From: an uncultured Sutterella sp.
GTDB lineage: Bacteria > Pseudomonadota > Gammaproteobacteria > Burkholderiales > Burkholderiaceae_F
Assembly: GCA_937906995.1 (NCBI GenBank)
Contig: CALESB010000023.1
Coordinates: 1-23,140, forward strand
Length of the DNA: 23,140 nucleotides
Reading direction: 5' to 3'
The notes below the pieces were generated by a model, which was not told the origin of the DNA, ran no database searches, and saw nothing but the letters and a program-made list of their open reading frames with translations. The translations under genes were made by a program, and so were the position numbers. This document shows, piece by piece, positions 15,323-23,140 of the stretch; the first letter of the stretch is position 1, and each line of letters starts with the position of its first letter.

Positions 15323-17077
15323 ATGTGTACCACTGTGATTGTCGGTAAAGCCGTATCCAAGACGGGTCGTGTCATCCTTGGCCATAATGAGGATGCCGGT
15401 GGCCGTGTCATGCATCAACAATTTTATTGCCCAGGTGGCAAACATGTTGCTGGCGAAATGTTAACGGCTGAACCTGGTCGCGCAAGTGTTCCGCAAGCTG
15501 AAGAAACTCTCACGACCTATTGGTCTAACATGCTTCAAATCGATGGTTCTTCCTTCGACCAAGGCTATGCAAACGAAGCTGGCTTGGCTATTTGCTCAAA
15601 TGGTGGTGGTAGCTCCTTTGACGGAGACGATCCTGACGAAGCTTCCTTAGGCTTAAAGGACGGTGGCGTAGGCTTTTTATTGCGTCGTGTCATGGCTGAA
15701 CGCGCCCGTACGCCCCGTGAAGCAATGGAAATTGCTGCAAAGCTTTTGGACGAATATGGCTATTTTGGTAGCGCCCGTAACTATACGGTTGCTAGCAAGG
15801 ACGAAGCTTGGGTTCTTAACGTCGTCAAGGGTCACCACTACGTGGCCAAGCGCGTCCCCGATGACCAAGTGATGTTGATCTCTAACATGCTTGCTATTCG
15901 CCATGTTGACATCAACGATAAGGAAAACGTCATCGCCTCCCCTGGTTTGATTGAATACGCCATTGAAAAGGGTCGTTATACGCCTGCTGTTGAAGGCGAT
16001 TACAGCGACTTTGACTTTGCTATGGCCTATCAAAGTGATGAAAACCGCCACGCTCCAACCAAGTCTTATCGTATGCGCTTGGGTTGGTGGAAAATTACGG
16101 GCGACTATTACAAGGATGAACTTCACTATCCGGAAATTTTGCCGCCGGCCCAACCGATGGGTGTTGAAGATGTCATCGAAGTGTTAGGTTTGACCTGCTA
16201 CGAATCTTATGCAACGCGTGGTGACGGTAAGGAAGATGCATTCCACGTTTCTGCTCGTGATATTTCTCGTTCTCAAACGCGAGAAAGCTGGGTTGTCGAT
16301 TTACAAGACGAACCTCTTTACAACACGATGTATCGTTGCACGAGCTACCAAGACACCGGCGTCTATATTCCTTGGTTCCCCATGTCTGGCATCATCCCTG
16401 AAGGCTATCAATGGATGACGCTTGAAGAGGCTCGTGAAAATCACTTCCATTTGAAGCCTGAATTCTTGGACTTCGACTTAGATCGCAGCTACCACATCTA
16501 TGCCACTGTTGGCGAATTAACGAACTTTAACCGTGGTTTATTACCCGGTGTTACTCGCGTTAAACAACTCTACAATGCCGATGTCTTTGCTCGCACTGCC
16601 GCCGTCATTGAAAAAGCCCGCACGCAAAGCGTTGAAGAGGCTAAAAAGACGTTGGGTATGTTCACGTGCGAAGAATGCAACACAATGGACACCGTCTATG
16701 ATGCCCTCTTGGATGCAATTAATGTTCACATGATGAGCGTTGAAGCTGACTCTTTGAGTGTTTCCGATGAGGAAAGTCTTGTTGAAGTTGTACTTTACGG
16801 TAGCCCCGAATTTAATGTTCAAGGCTTAGATATCGAAACGGTTTATTGGAGCTTGGGCTTTACAGGCAAGAAGGAAAGCGTTAATGCCCCAGCTAAGCCC
16901 GTCTCAGTGCGCTTCGACGACGTCGATGGTGACGGTATTGTCGATGCAGTCTTAAGCTTCAAGGCCCATGAAGTTGCCCAATTCGGCATCCCAGGTTGCG
17001 TCACCGATACGTACTTACGTGGCCTTTGCAATTGTCTGCGTTTCGTTGCCATGGATACAGTGCTCTTTACTAAATAA
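15323..17077 (+). CDS. C69-family dipeptidase
   Basis: A 584-aa Ntn-hydrolase-type dipeptidase (peptidase family C69, PepD-like). The N-terminus MCTTVIVGK puts Cys at position 2, the nucleophile exposed when Met is removed, followed by RVILGHNEDA. The family motifs YANEAGLAICSNGGGSS and VGFLLRRVMAERA, and the YFGSARNYTVASKDEAWVL segment, are present. Members release dipeptides' amino acids; this form lacks a signal peptide, so it is probably cytoplasmic. GGGAGA lies six bases before the ATG at 15323. Lys codons are mostly AAG (about 17 of 25), a bias like efp and unlike the neighbouring dctA, suggesting high expression. The transcript ends at the terminator at 17102-17136. Confidence 0.93.
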   Translation: MCTTVIVGKAVSKTGRVILGHNEDAGGRVMHQQFYCPGGKHVAGEMLTAEPGRASVPQAEETLTTYWSNMLQIDGSSFDQGYANEAGLAICSNGGGSSFDGDDPDEASLGLKDGGVGFLLRRVMAERARTPREAMEIAAKLLDEYGYFGSARNYTVASKDEAWVLNVVKGHHYVAKRVPDDQVMLISNMLAIRHVDINDKENVIASPGLIEYAIEKGRYTPAVEGDYSDFDFAMAYQSDENRHAPTKSYRMRLGWWKITGDYYKDELHYPEILPPAQPMGVEDVIEVLGLTCYESYATRGDGKEDAFHVSARDISRSQTRESWVVDLQDEPLYNTMYRCTSYQDTGVYIPWFPMSGIIPEGYQWMTLEEARENHFHLKPEFLDFDLDRSYHIYATVGELTNFNRGLLPGVTRVKQLYNADVFARTAAVIEKARTQSVEEAKKTLGMFTCEECNTMDTVYDALLDAINVHMMSVEADSLSVSDEESLVEVVLYGSPEFNVQGLDIETVYWSLGFTGKKESVNAPAKPVSVRFDDVDGDGIVDAVLSFKAHEVAQFGIPGCVTDTYLRGLCNCLRFVAMDTVLFTK

Positions 17078-17379
17078 TTAGAATCTGACACTGATAAATC
17101 GAAACCACCCCAAACCAAATCGGTTTGAGGTGGTTTTTTCTTGCCAATGTAGTCACTTTTACCTAGATACTTTTAATCACAACAAACTCATTAACAATCA
17201 ATTAGTTACAAAACCTCATCCTTAATTTCACCTAAAAATTAACATCTTTGAAATGGCAATTCAGGTTTACCCTGATACAAGTCAATGTCTGTGTACCAAC
17301 CCGTATCTAAAATCAAGTCTTGGTGCCTCGAATAGGTGCCCCTTTTTTGGGACATTAACTACGACATCCAAGGCAAAAA
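17078..17379 (+). other. Intergenic region upstream of dctA
   Basis: It holds the C69 terminator in its first part. The rest is AT-rich and must carry the dctA promoter, though I see no clear sigma-70 or sigma-54 boxes. A GGTGCC direct repeat occurs near 17319-17340. No small gene is convincing; a 113-codon frame from 17253 only overlaps dctA in another frame. Confidence 0.5.
17102..17140 (+). terminator. Terminator of the C69 dipeptidase gene
   Basis: A 15-bp stem with one C/A mismatch (17102-17116 with 17122-17136) and a 5-base loop is followed by further Ts. Confidence 0.88.
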
Positions 17380-18735
17380 ATGAAAAAACCTATTTACAGT
17401 ATTCTGTACTTCCAAGTAATCTGTGCCATTATCGCTGGTATCACACTTGGCTACTTCTTCCCCGATCTTGGCGCTTCTATGAAGCCACTCGGAGACGGTT
17501 TTATCAAACTGATCAAAATGATCATCGCTCCGGTTATTTTCTGTACTGTCGTCGTCGGCATTGCTGGCATGAAGGATATGAAAAAAGTCGGTAAAACCGG
17601 AGGTTTAGCTGTTTTATATTTTGAAGTGGTCAGTACGATTGCATTAATCGTTGGTCTGATTCTAGTCAATACCATCAAGCCCGGTGCTGGAATGCATATT
17701 GACCCAGCTTCATTAGACACAGCCTCTGTATCGATGTATACATCTGGAGACAAGATTGGTTCGACTGTTGACTTTTTCTTGCACATCATTCCTGAGACTG
17801 TTGTCGGCGCGTTTGCAGAAGGCAACATCCTTCAAGTTCTCTTTTTCTCCATCTTATTTGGCGTAGCTCTCCAACGATTTGGGGGACGTCGCACTTTGAT
17901 CTTTGACATCATCGAAAAAAGCTCACACATCCTATTCCAAATCGTGAATATGATCATGCGAGTCGCTCCCATTGGTGCCTTTGGTGCAATGGCCTTTACC
18001 ATTGGTAAATACGGTCTACATTCGCTTTTACCGCTTGCCAAACTGATGGGAACGTTCTACTTAACTTGCTTCCTTTTTATCTTTGTCGTGCTTGGTGCAA
18101 TCTGTCGCTATGCCGGCTTTTCCGTATGGCGCTACATTTGCTACATCAAAGAAGAGCTTCTCATTGTTTTAGGAACGTCTTCATCAGAGTCCGCCTTACC
18201 CCGTATCATGGAAAAGCTTGAAAAAGCAGGTGTAAGTAAGTCCGTTGTTGGCCTTGTCGTACCTACGGGTTACTCTTTCAACCTTGACGGTACCGCCATC
18301 TATTTAACAATGGCTGCAGTATTTATTGCTCAAGCTTGTGATGTACAAATGACACTGATGCAAGAAATTACGCTACTCGCAGTCTTGTTATTAACAAGCA
18401 AGGGAGCTGCTGGCGTCACCGGCTCTGGCTTCATTGTTCTTGCTGCGACGCTCTCTGCTGTTGGACACATCCCTGTCGCAGGTTTAGCTTTAATTTTGGG
18501 TATTGACCGCTTTATGTCCGAAGCCCGTGCGTTAACGAATATTGTTGGTAACGGTATTGCGACAATTGTCGTTGGTAAATGGTGTAAAGAGCTCGACCAA
18601 GACCAACTTCAAAAAGTTCTTGGTAAAGCAGAATCTGTCATTCCAGATAAAATTCCTGAATTGCCTGAACCTAAAGTCTTTAAGGATCATGAACAAATTC
18701 AATACATCCCAATTGATGATTACGACAACCGTTAA
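17380..18735 (+). CDS. dctA: C4-dicarboxylate:cation symporter (DctA)
   Basis: A 451-aa DAACS-family (2.A.23) secondary carrier that takes up succinate, fumarate, malate or related acids with protons or Na+ across the inner membrane. The family core is present: GTSSSESALPRIMEKLEKAG in hairpin 1, the unwound-helix motif PTGYSFNLDGTAIYLTMA, and TSKGAAGVTGSGFIVLAA of hairpin 2, followed by DRFMSEARALTNIVGNG. The N-terminal part (PLGDGFIKLIKMIIAPVIFCTVVVGIAGM) is typical of DctA rather than a glutamate carrier. The protein is a little longer than E. coli DctA (~430), with a charged C-terminal tail. AAGG lies before the ATG at 17380. A glutamate/aspartate carrier remains possible. Confidence 0.93.
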   Translation: MKKPIYSILYFQVICAIIAGITLGYFFPDLGASMKPLGDGFIKLIKMIIAPVIFCTVVVGIAGMKDMKKVGKTGGLAVLYFEVVSTIALIVGLILVNTIKPGAGMHIDPASLDTASVSMYTSGDKIGSTVDFFLHIIPETVVGAFAEGNILQVLFFSILFGVALQRFGGRRTLIFDIIEKSSHILFQIVNMIMRVAPIGAFGAMAFTIGKYGLHSLLPLAKLMGTFYLTCFLFIFVVLGAICRYAGFSVWRYICYIKEELLIVLGTSSSESALPRIMEKLEKAGVSKSVVGLVVPTGYSFNLDGTAIYLTMAAVFIAQACDVQMTLMQEITLLAVLLLTSKGAAGVTGSGFIVLAATLSAVGHIPVAGLALILGIDRFMSEARALTNIVGNGIATIVVGKWCKELDQDQLQKVLGKAESVIPDKIPELPEPKVFKDHEQIQYIPIDDYDNR

Positions 18736-18753
18736 TTCTTAATTGAGACAACT

Positions 18754-18793
18754 AAGCCGTCAGTTTAATAAATATGAACTGACGGCTTTTTTC
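18754..18793 (+). terminator. Terminator of dctA
   Basis: A 12-bp stem AAGCCGTCAGTT/AACTGACGGCTT (18754-18765 with 18777-18788) is followed by Ts, 18 bases past the stop. Confidence 0.9.
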
Positions 18794-18990
18794 TCTTCAG
18801 TACTCACATACTTCATGATCTTCTTTAACCTTCAAGCTTCTCATAAATATAGTGAAGTAAGCCTCAGATCTTGAAATGAGAACATTTCTTTGTCGCCTAG
18901 ATAGATCTTCACTCATTTATCTTTTCAATTGAAGCACTCATGCAAAATAAACTTTAATTCGTCTTTGCTTGAAAACAAAAGAATGGATCA

Positions 18991-19038
18991 TAGAAAGAAA
19001 AAAAAGCGCTACCAAGTTTTACCTCGATAGCGCTTTTT
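18991..19038 (-). terminator. Terminator of the DcuC-family gene
   Basis: An 11-bp stem TAGCGCTTTTT/AAAAAGCGCTA (19028-19038 with 19001-19011) is followed on the minus strand by a long T-run, 21 bases after the stop. Confidence 0.88.
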
Positions 19039-19059
19039 TGATCAAAGATCTGAGTTAGC

Positions 19060-20331
19060 TTAGCTAATGAAGAACAAGAAAGCTAATGTACAGATTTGAA
19101 CCGGAGCAGAACGCTTGATGACTTCCATCGGAGAGACACCAGCGATACCGGAGATAACGATCACACCGGCAGCTAACGGAGAAGACACACGACCAAACGT
19201 AGCAGCACAGCTAGCCAAGTAGCCCAAGTCAGGAATCGTCAAACCGAAAGCGGCAGCATGAGGCGTCACAGCTTCGTTAAATGCGAAGGCAGCAGCGTCA
19301 CCAGAACCCGTCATCACACCCAAAACGTAAGGGCCGACGGCAGCACCGAGCTTAGCGAGTTCAGAAGAACCCTTCAAGGCTTCAACGAAAACGTCGATCA
19401 CACCGCAGCTACGCAACCCAGCAGCGAACACACCAGCAGCAATGATCAAGCCCAAGATGTTACCGTAGCCACGACCCATACCGTCGAAGAACTTCTTCGT
19501 TAATTCAGCAGGGTTATAACGCGTAACGATCAACGTGTAGATCACACCAATCAACATGGCGGTAGCCACGGAAATCTTGATGTGAGAGAACCAAACGGCC
19601 ATCACAAAGAGCAAAACAACCGGCAAAAGCGGAGCAAATGCATAGAGCCAATTCGGATTTTCAGGCAATTCAACCTTTTGTTCAGCTTCATGAACGCCTT
19701 CATTTTGGAAACCACCCTTCTTGTAGTCACCAAAAATCAAACAAGCGGCAACCATGAAGACGATACAAGCGATAGAGATCATGCCCGTACGAACGCCCGT
19801 GTATGTGAGGTAGTCCATAATCGGCCATTCAGCAAGCTTGGCAACAAAGCCGTTGTGAGAAGACCCCGGAGACCAGAAGGACGGAAGCGTAGAAGCAACA
19901 ACCGTAGCAGCTGCCATAGCCGGACGGAAGCCAGCACGGATCATCAATGCACAAATCGTCGGACCAATAGCTGCACACATACCTGCCAAAGAAGAAATGG
20001 CAAGAGAGACAATACCGGTAACGATCATACAGCACGGTAACAAGAAGATACCGAGCTTATTCAATGGTTTCGTTAAAAGTGAAACCAAGTGCAAGTCACA
20101 CTTCGTGATGTTCATCACTTGAGCAAAACCCATTGCGGAACAGATTACGATGATCAAGGAACCCTTGGTCATGGAAGCATCGAACTGTTGGAATGCCGCA
20201 AACGGATCAAGCGACAAACAGCACATTAAAAAGCCTGCAGTGAGCAACACTAAGCGCGTTTCATAGCGTTTTAAAAGTCCGTAGACCGTGCCACAAACCA
20301 CAATCAAAGCGGCCCACATTGTCCAAGTCAT
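19060..20331 (-). CDS. DcuC-family C4-dicarboxylate carrier
   Basis: A 423-aa polytopic membrane protein (about 12 helices) of the anaerobic C4-dicarboxylate carrier family DcuC (2.A.61). Supporting segments are SLAISSLAGMCAAIGPTICA, the substrate-loop region STLPSFWSPGSSHNGFVAKL, GVMTGSGDAAAFAFNEAVTPH and FGRVSSPLAAGVIVISGIAGV. E. coli DcuC mainly exports succinate or exchanges it for fumarate during anaerobic growth; substrate here is inferred from the family. The ATG at 20329-20331 has GGAG eight bases upstream. A perfect 9-bp inverted repeat lies 31 bases upstream in the likely leader. Its direction is opposite to the neighbouring dctA and lpxH. Confidence 0.88.
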   Translation of the reverse strand: MTWTMWAALIVVCGTVYGLLKRYETRLVLLTAGFLMCCLSLDPFAAFQQFDASMTKGSLIIVICSAMGFAQVMNITKCDLHLVSLLTKPLNKLGIFLLPCCMIVTGIVSLAISSLAGMCAAIGPTICALMIRAGFRPAMAAATVVASTLPSFWSPGSSHNGFVAKLAEWPIMDYLTYTGVRTGMISIACIVFMVAACLIFGDYKKGGFQNEGVHEAEQKVELPENPNWLYAFAPLLPVVLLFVMAVWFSHIKISVATAMLIGVIYTLIVTRYNPAELTKKFFDGMGRGYGNILGLIIAAGVFAAGLRSCGVIDVFVEALKGSSELAKLGAAVGPYVLGVMTGSGDAAAFAFNEAVTPHAAAFGLTIPDLGYLASCAATFGRVSSPLAAGVIVISGIAGVSPMEVIKRSAPVQICTLAFLFFIS

Positions 20332-20650
20332 AGGAAAGTCTCCATGAAAATTTAATCGTTAGCCACTTGAAGACTCTCAGGAGAACCCTCAAGTGGCGTT
20401 AGGAAGTTATTTTAGGGTGATATACCACCACCCGATATTGGGGTATCTCCGTAAAATAGTGTTAAGTTCAGGGAGTTTATGACACTCATCAGAAAATAAT
20501 GCTTTTTACCCCTCATGGCCTAACTGATCACGGTTTTATTTACCAGTTTCGACTCTCTATAAAAGACATTCGCTCTCACTTTGTATCCAAACGATGACGT
20601 TTACCTCTGTTTCCTTGTACACTTGGTTGATTAGATCAAATGAATCCTTT
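20332..20650. promoter_or_regulatory. Divergent control region between the DcuC-family gene and lpxH
   Basis: It holds two inverted repeats on the carrier side: a perfect 9-bp pair GCCACTTGA/TCAAGTGGC (20362-20370 with 20389-20397) and an imperfect ~19-base pair (20408-20426 with 20440-20458). The lpxH-side promoter candidate lies at 20535-20563. No third gene is convincing. Confidence 0.5.
20535..20563 (+). promoter_or_regulatory. Candidate lpxH promoter
   Basis: TTTATT (20535-20540) and TATAAA (20558-20563) are 17 bases apart. The -10 is good but the -35 weak. Confidence 0.35.
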
Positions 20651-21454
20651 ATGTTGACGCTTTTCCGTACCCCTGTTTCTGAAACTGAGCAAGTGGAGTT
20701 ACTTTTAACCTCTCCATGTTTTATCTCAGACTTGCACCTTGACACATCGAGTCAAGGTGACCAGAAGGCATTTGCTCACTTTTTGTCCAATATAGCCCAT
20801 CGCTATGAAGAACTAGTGATCCTTGGTGACTTTTTTGATTATTGGGTTGGCGATGATGCAGTAGAGACTGCTCAGGACTTTATCTCTCTAATTAGGGAAT
20901 TCTCTCAACAGCATAAAGTTTATTTCATGCATGGTAATCGAGACTTTATGCTCGGGCAACGGTTTGCGAATGCTTGTCACGCTCACTTAATCTCCGATCC
21001 AACGATTGCTACCATTCAAGAACGGAAGTATCTTCTCTCACACGGAGATCTCTGGTGCACAAAAGACATCGACTATCAGAAGGTTCGAGCCCGCGTTAGA
21101 AATCCATGGTGGCAGTGGCTCATATTAAGATTGCCATTGTCGAAACGACTTGAAATAGCAAGAAACGCTCGAAACAAGAGCAAAACTCAAAAAAACAATA
21201 AAAGCCCCGATGTAATGGATGTCGTTGCAGAAAGTATTCTTGCTTCGTGCCCTATTGATCTAGATGGCGTTATACACGGGCACACTCACCGTCCTGGCTC
21301 ATACCCAATCGATGGAAAGCTTTCTCGTTGGGTTATTCCAGATTGGCGACATTCAGACCAAGGTCAAATTGATGCGGGTTTCATCGCTTTTGATAATAAC
21401 ACTCCCACTATCAATTCCTTAAAAATTCCCCTTTCGGAGGACATATGCGTGTGA
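20651..21454 (+). CDS. lpxH: UDP-2,3-diacylglucosamine diphosphatase LpxH
   Basis: LpxH hydrolyses UDP-2,3-diacylglucosamine to lipid X plus UMP in lipid A synthesis, a peripheral inner-membrane step. Calcineurin-type phosphoesterase metal motifs are all present: FISDLHLD, ILGDFFDYWVGDD, HGNRDFMLG, LLSHGDLWCT and the C-terminal HGHTHRP. The middle segment RNPWWQWLILRLPLSKRLEIA matches the membrane-facing helical cap of the family. The start is uncertain: I take the ATG at 20651 (267 aa); an ATG at 20594 gives 286 aa. Neither has a good ribosome binding site, and homologues start nearer the DLHL motif. The last 10 bases overlap the next gene. Confidence 0.93.
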   Translation: MLTLFRTPVSETEQVELLLTSPCFISDLHLDTSSQGDQKAFAHFLSNIAHRYEELVILGDFFDYWVGDDAVETAQDFISLIREFSQQHKVYFMHGNRDFMLGQRFANACHAHLISDPTIATIQERKYLLSHGDLWCTKDIDYQKVRARVRNPWWQWLILRLPLSKRLEIARNARNKSKTQKNNKSPDVMDVVAESILASCPIDLDGVIHGHTHRPGSYPIDGKLSRWVIPDWRHSDQGQIDAGFIAFDNNTPTINSLKIPLSEDICV

Positions 21455-22122
21455 TACGTTTTGCAGGGTCTTGTAAGGTTATTGCTACTCTAATAGCTGC
21501 AACATTACTCTCTGCTTGCTCAACTCCGATGGTATCAACTGACGTCGCGATCTCCTCTCGCCTATCTCTATCACCATCGCTCGATAGCACTGAGTATCGT
21601 CCAATGCCAGATTGGGGACAGACAATTAGTATCATCCCCGGCAAAAGTTCAGAAAAAATGGACCCTACCTATGAGGCCATTAAGGAACAAGTACAAGCTT
21701 TGCTTTATGTAGCCAAGTTTGAACCCGTCGGTGACAAACACAACGCTGACTACAAAATGACAATTGACTGGTCCTTAAAACGATCTCGTGTTGTGCAAGA
21801 GTATGAAGAGGTTCCGATGATGGTTCCAGGCCCCGTGGTATGGCATCCAAAATACGGTTACATTGGGCACGCAGGAATGCGTACTGTTTGGGTCAATCAC
21901 GCGAAAAACACACAGCTTTACCTGAGAAGTCTTACTCTAAAACTATTTGAAAAAAATGATAAGGTGCCCGTTTATACAGCAACAGTGAACCATGAATCTC
22001 ACTGCAACCAATTTAACGATGCTATTCCGTATCTCGTAAGATCAGCCATCAATAATCTTTACGCTGCCAACGGAACTCATAAAACTGACACTGTCGAAGA
22101 AACAACACCAATTTGTCAATAA
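21445..22122 (+). CDS. Putative lipoprotein (DUF4136-like)
   Basis: A 225-aa protein with a classic lipoprotein signal: basic N-terminus, hydrophobic core and lipobox LLSAC with the lipidated Cys at 25. It is followed by Ser/Thr, not Asp, at +2, so outer-membrane sorting is likely. The rest resembles small DUF4136-type outer-membrane lipoproteins (YEAIKEQVQALLYVAKFEPV, ADYKMTIDWSLKRS, and a C-terminal LVRSAINNLY helix), but the match is by eye and not firm. GGAGG sits five bases before the ATG, which lies inside the end of lpxH, so the two are translationally linked. Function unknown. Confidence 0.8.
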   Translation: MRVIRFAGSCKVIATLIAATLLSACSTPMVSTDVAISSRLSLSPSLDSTEYRPMPDWGQTISIIPGKSSEKMDPTYEAIKEQVQALLYVAKFEPVGDKHNADYKMTIDWSLKRSRVVQEYEEVPMMVPGPVVWHPKYGYIGHAGMRTVWVNHAKNTQLYLRSLTLKLFEKNDKVPVYTATVNHESHCNQFNDAIPYLVRSAINNLYAANGTHKTDTVEETTPICQ

Positions 22123-22124
22123 CT

Positions 22125-22916
22125 ATGACAGGACTTGCCATTATTACAGGAGCTTCAAGCGGTCTTGGTAGTGCTTTTGCCAAAGCCCTCGCTCAACAGG
22201 GCTATGATTTGTTACTCATTGCACGACGACAAGAGCAACTAAAGGCTATTGCAGAAACTCTACCCACCACCGTTCATATATTGGCATTAGATTTAACAAC
22301 CGATCAAGCAACGAAAACCATTATTGAGTATCTGAAGCATCACCATCTTCTACCTACTTTGCTCATTAATAATGCGGGATTCGGCGTCGTTAAACCTGCG
22401 TTAGAGGTTGATAACATTTGTTATGACAAAATGATTGACCTCAACATCAAAGCTCTCACCGATTTAAGTTTAAGCGTTGCATCCATCATGAAAACTGCTG
22501 GGCATGGAACCATTTTAAATATAGCTTCCATTGCTGCATTTTGCCCTTGTCCTTACCTTTCAGTCTATGGTGCAACAAAAGCTTATGTTTTAGCTTTTTC
22601 AGAAAATTTGTCGCTTGAGTTAAGCGAATACGGCATTCACGTATGTGCTATATGTCCCGGCCCCGTAAAAACAGAATTCTGGCAACGTGCCGGCCTCAGC
22701 CAAACAGAGACCTTTGACTATTGTATGATGGAGCCTGAAGCTGTTGTTGAATGCGCTTTATCTGCATTACAGTCAAAACAAATACAAACCAGTCCTGGGC
22801 TACTCAATAAAGTCCTCTATATACTGGTCAAAATGCTCCCAAGGTGCTTAAGTGAAAGGCTTGCAACCACACTAATAAAAAAAATTGCAGAAAAACCAAA
22901 AAATATTCAAAAATAA
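22125..22916 (+). CDS. Short-chain dehydrogenase/reductase (SDR)
   Basis: A 263-aa classical SDR, NAD(P)-dependent by fold. The Rossmann glycine motif TGASSGLG is at 8-15, NNAG at 82-85, and the catalytic triad Ser135, Tyr148 and Lys152 is intact (ASIAAF; YGATK). RR at 34-35 after beta-2 suggests NADP(H) preference (inference). The substrate is unknown; resemblance is to DltE/YqjQ-type SDRs. The ATG at 22125 is two bases after the lipoprotein stop; a TTG at 22113 would overlap that gene. Probably in the lpxH transcript. Confidence 0.93.
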   Translation: MTGLAIITGASSGLGSAFAKALAQQGYDLLLIARRQEQLKAIAETLPTTVHILALDLTTDQATKTIIEYLKHHHLLPTLLINNAGFGVVKPALEVDNICYDKMIDLNIKALTDLSLSVASIMKTAGHGTILNIASIAAFCPCPYLSVYGATKAYVLAFSENLSLELSEYGIHVCAICPGPVKTEFWQRAGLSQTETFDYCMMEPEAVVECALSALQSKQIQTSPGLLNKVLYILVKMLPRCLSERLATTLIKKIAEKPKNIQK

Positions 22917-22917
22917 C

Positions 22918-22946
22918 TTGCATCTTTAAGAAAGATACTGCATAAT
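22918..22946 (+). promoter_or_regulatory. Promoter of the second tRNA-Arg gene
   Basis: TTGCAT (22918-22923) and CATAAT (22941-22946) are 17 bases apart, the same boxes and spacing as at the first copy, with a different spacer. The -35 starts two bases past the SDR stop codon. Confidence 0.7.
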
Positions 22947-22959
22947 TCTCATCCACGAC

Positions 22960-23036
22960 GCGCCGGTAGCTCAGTTGGATAGAGTACCTGGCTACGAACC
23001 AGGGGGTCGCGGGTTCGAATCCTACCCGGCGCGCCA
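22960..23036 (+). tRNA. tRNA-Arg (anticodon ACG), second copy
   Basis: Identical over all 77 bases to the copy at 14984-15060. Anticodon ACG is at 22994-22996 and the CCA end is encoded. Confidence 0.97.
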
Positions 23037-23039
23037 GAC

Positions 23040-23076
23040 AATCCCAAAAGCCCTAAAGGCTTTTGGGATTTCCTTT
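23040..23076 (+). terminator. Terminator of the second tRNA-Arg gene
   Basis: A 13-bp stem (23040-23052 with 23058-23070) and U-rich tail, identical to that of the first tRNA copy. Confidence 0.9.
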
Positions 23077-23095
23077 ATCTGCATCCTGTAATGGT

Positions 23096-23129
23096 ATGGA
23101 TTTCTTGGACACCTTGGAGTCCAAGCCAT
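23096..23129. other. Hairpin at the window edge
   Basis: A 7-bp stem CTTGGAC/GTCCAAG (23104-23110 with 23119-23125), extended by ATGG/CCAT across a 4-base bulge. There is not enough sequence to say whether it belongs to a leader, a terminator or an element. Confidence 0.3.
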
Positions 23130-23140
23130 GCACATAGCGA

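Larger units (their letters stand above)
18736..19059. other. Convergent intergenic region between dctA and the DcuC-family gene
   Basis: Two terminators occupy the ends. The ~200 AT-rich bases between them (18793-18996) hold no convincing gene. A small hairpin GAAATG-AGAA-CATTTC is at 18873-18888. Nothing else is seen. Confidence 0.6.
22958..23078 (+). repeat. 121-bp perfect direct repeat, copy 2
   Basis: Identical to 14982-15102, same orientation. It includes the tRNA and its terminator. Confidence 0.9.

Noticed and set aside
17100..17379. Sigma-54 promoter for dctA
   Set aside because: DctA genes are often sigma-54 dependent, but I found no GG-N10-GC element with good TGGCAC-like and TTGC-like boxes in this region.
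17253..17594. 113-codon frame upstream of and into dctA
   Set aside because: It overlaps dctA in another frame, lacks a ribosome binding site and matches no family; dctA itself has a good start at 17380.
14982..23078. Genomic island inserted at a tRNA gene
   Set aside because: No integrase, phage or plasmid genes lie between the repeats, the interval holds housekeeping lpxH, and both copies are complete with promoter and terminator, unlike attL/attR remnants.
1..23140. CRISPR array, phage or toxin-antitoxin locus
   Set aside because: No spaced short repeats, cas genes or phage structural genes are seen. The MORN protein's 'antitoxin' label has no partner toxin here.

Overview
The window looks like a piece of a betaproteobacterial chromosome, most likely Burkholderiales of the Sutterella/Parasutterella type. 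This is inference from content: moderate GC, an earP-efp pair whose EF-P carries Arg32, a large C69 dipeptidase, C4-dicarboxylate carriers of the DctA and DcuC families, lpxH, and little sign of sugar metabolism apart from nucleoside salvage. No phage, plasmid or CRISPR genes are visible.

Left part (1-5500, mostly minus strand). The first ~127 bases look like the right end of an IS200/IS605-type element, including an omega-RNA-like chain of hairpins, and they abut the 3' end of rimM. Next come rimM and rpsP, separated by an unusual 218-base spacer that can fold into nested inverted repeats. A likely rpsP promoter is followed by a terminator-like hairpin in the leader. Beyond that lie an NhaC-type Na+/H+ antiporter and the overlapping uvrC-pgsA pair.

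Middle part (5532-14924). earP and efp encode an EF-P rhamnosylating enzyme and its target. They are followed, on the minus strand, by an AbgA-like M20 amidohydrolase and a membrane-anchored MORN-repeat protein. A plus-strand cluster follows: MFS transporter, PfkB (ribokinase-like) kinase, nucleoside hydrolase, and a small cysteine-rich YgbA/'nitrous oxide-stimulated promoter' family protein. It reads as nucleoside uptake, cleavage to base plus ribose, and ribose phosphorylation. After it is an unusual protein with an N-terminal coiled coil joined to a nitroreductase-like domain.

Right part (14984-23036). Two identical tRNA-Arg(ACG) genes, each with the same terminator, form a 121-bp perfect direct repeat. 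Between the copies lie a C69 dipeptidase, DctA, a DcuC-family carrier on the minus strand, lpxH, a lipoprotein and a short-chain dehydrogenase. The C69 enzyme and the two carriers suggest peptide/amino-acid and C4-dicarboxylate metabolism, as expected for an asaccharolytic gut bacterium.

Most genes are ordinary. The signals most worth a second look are the IS-end/omega RNA next to rimM, the rpsP-rimM spacer, the rpsP leader hairpin, the coiled-coil nitroreductase, and the duplicated tRNA units.
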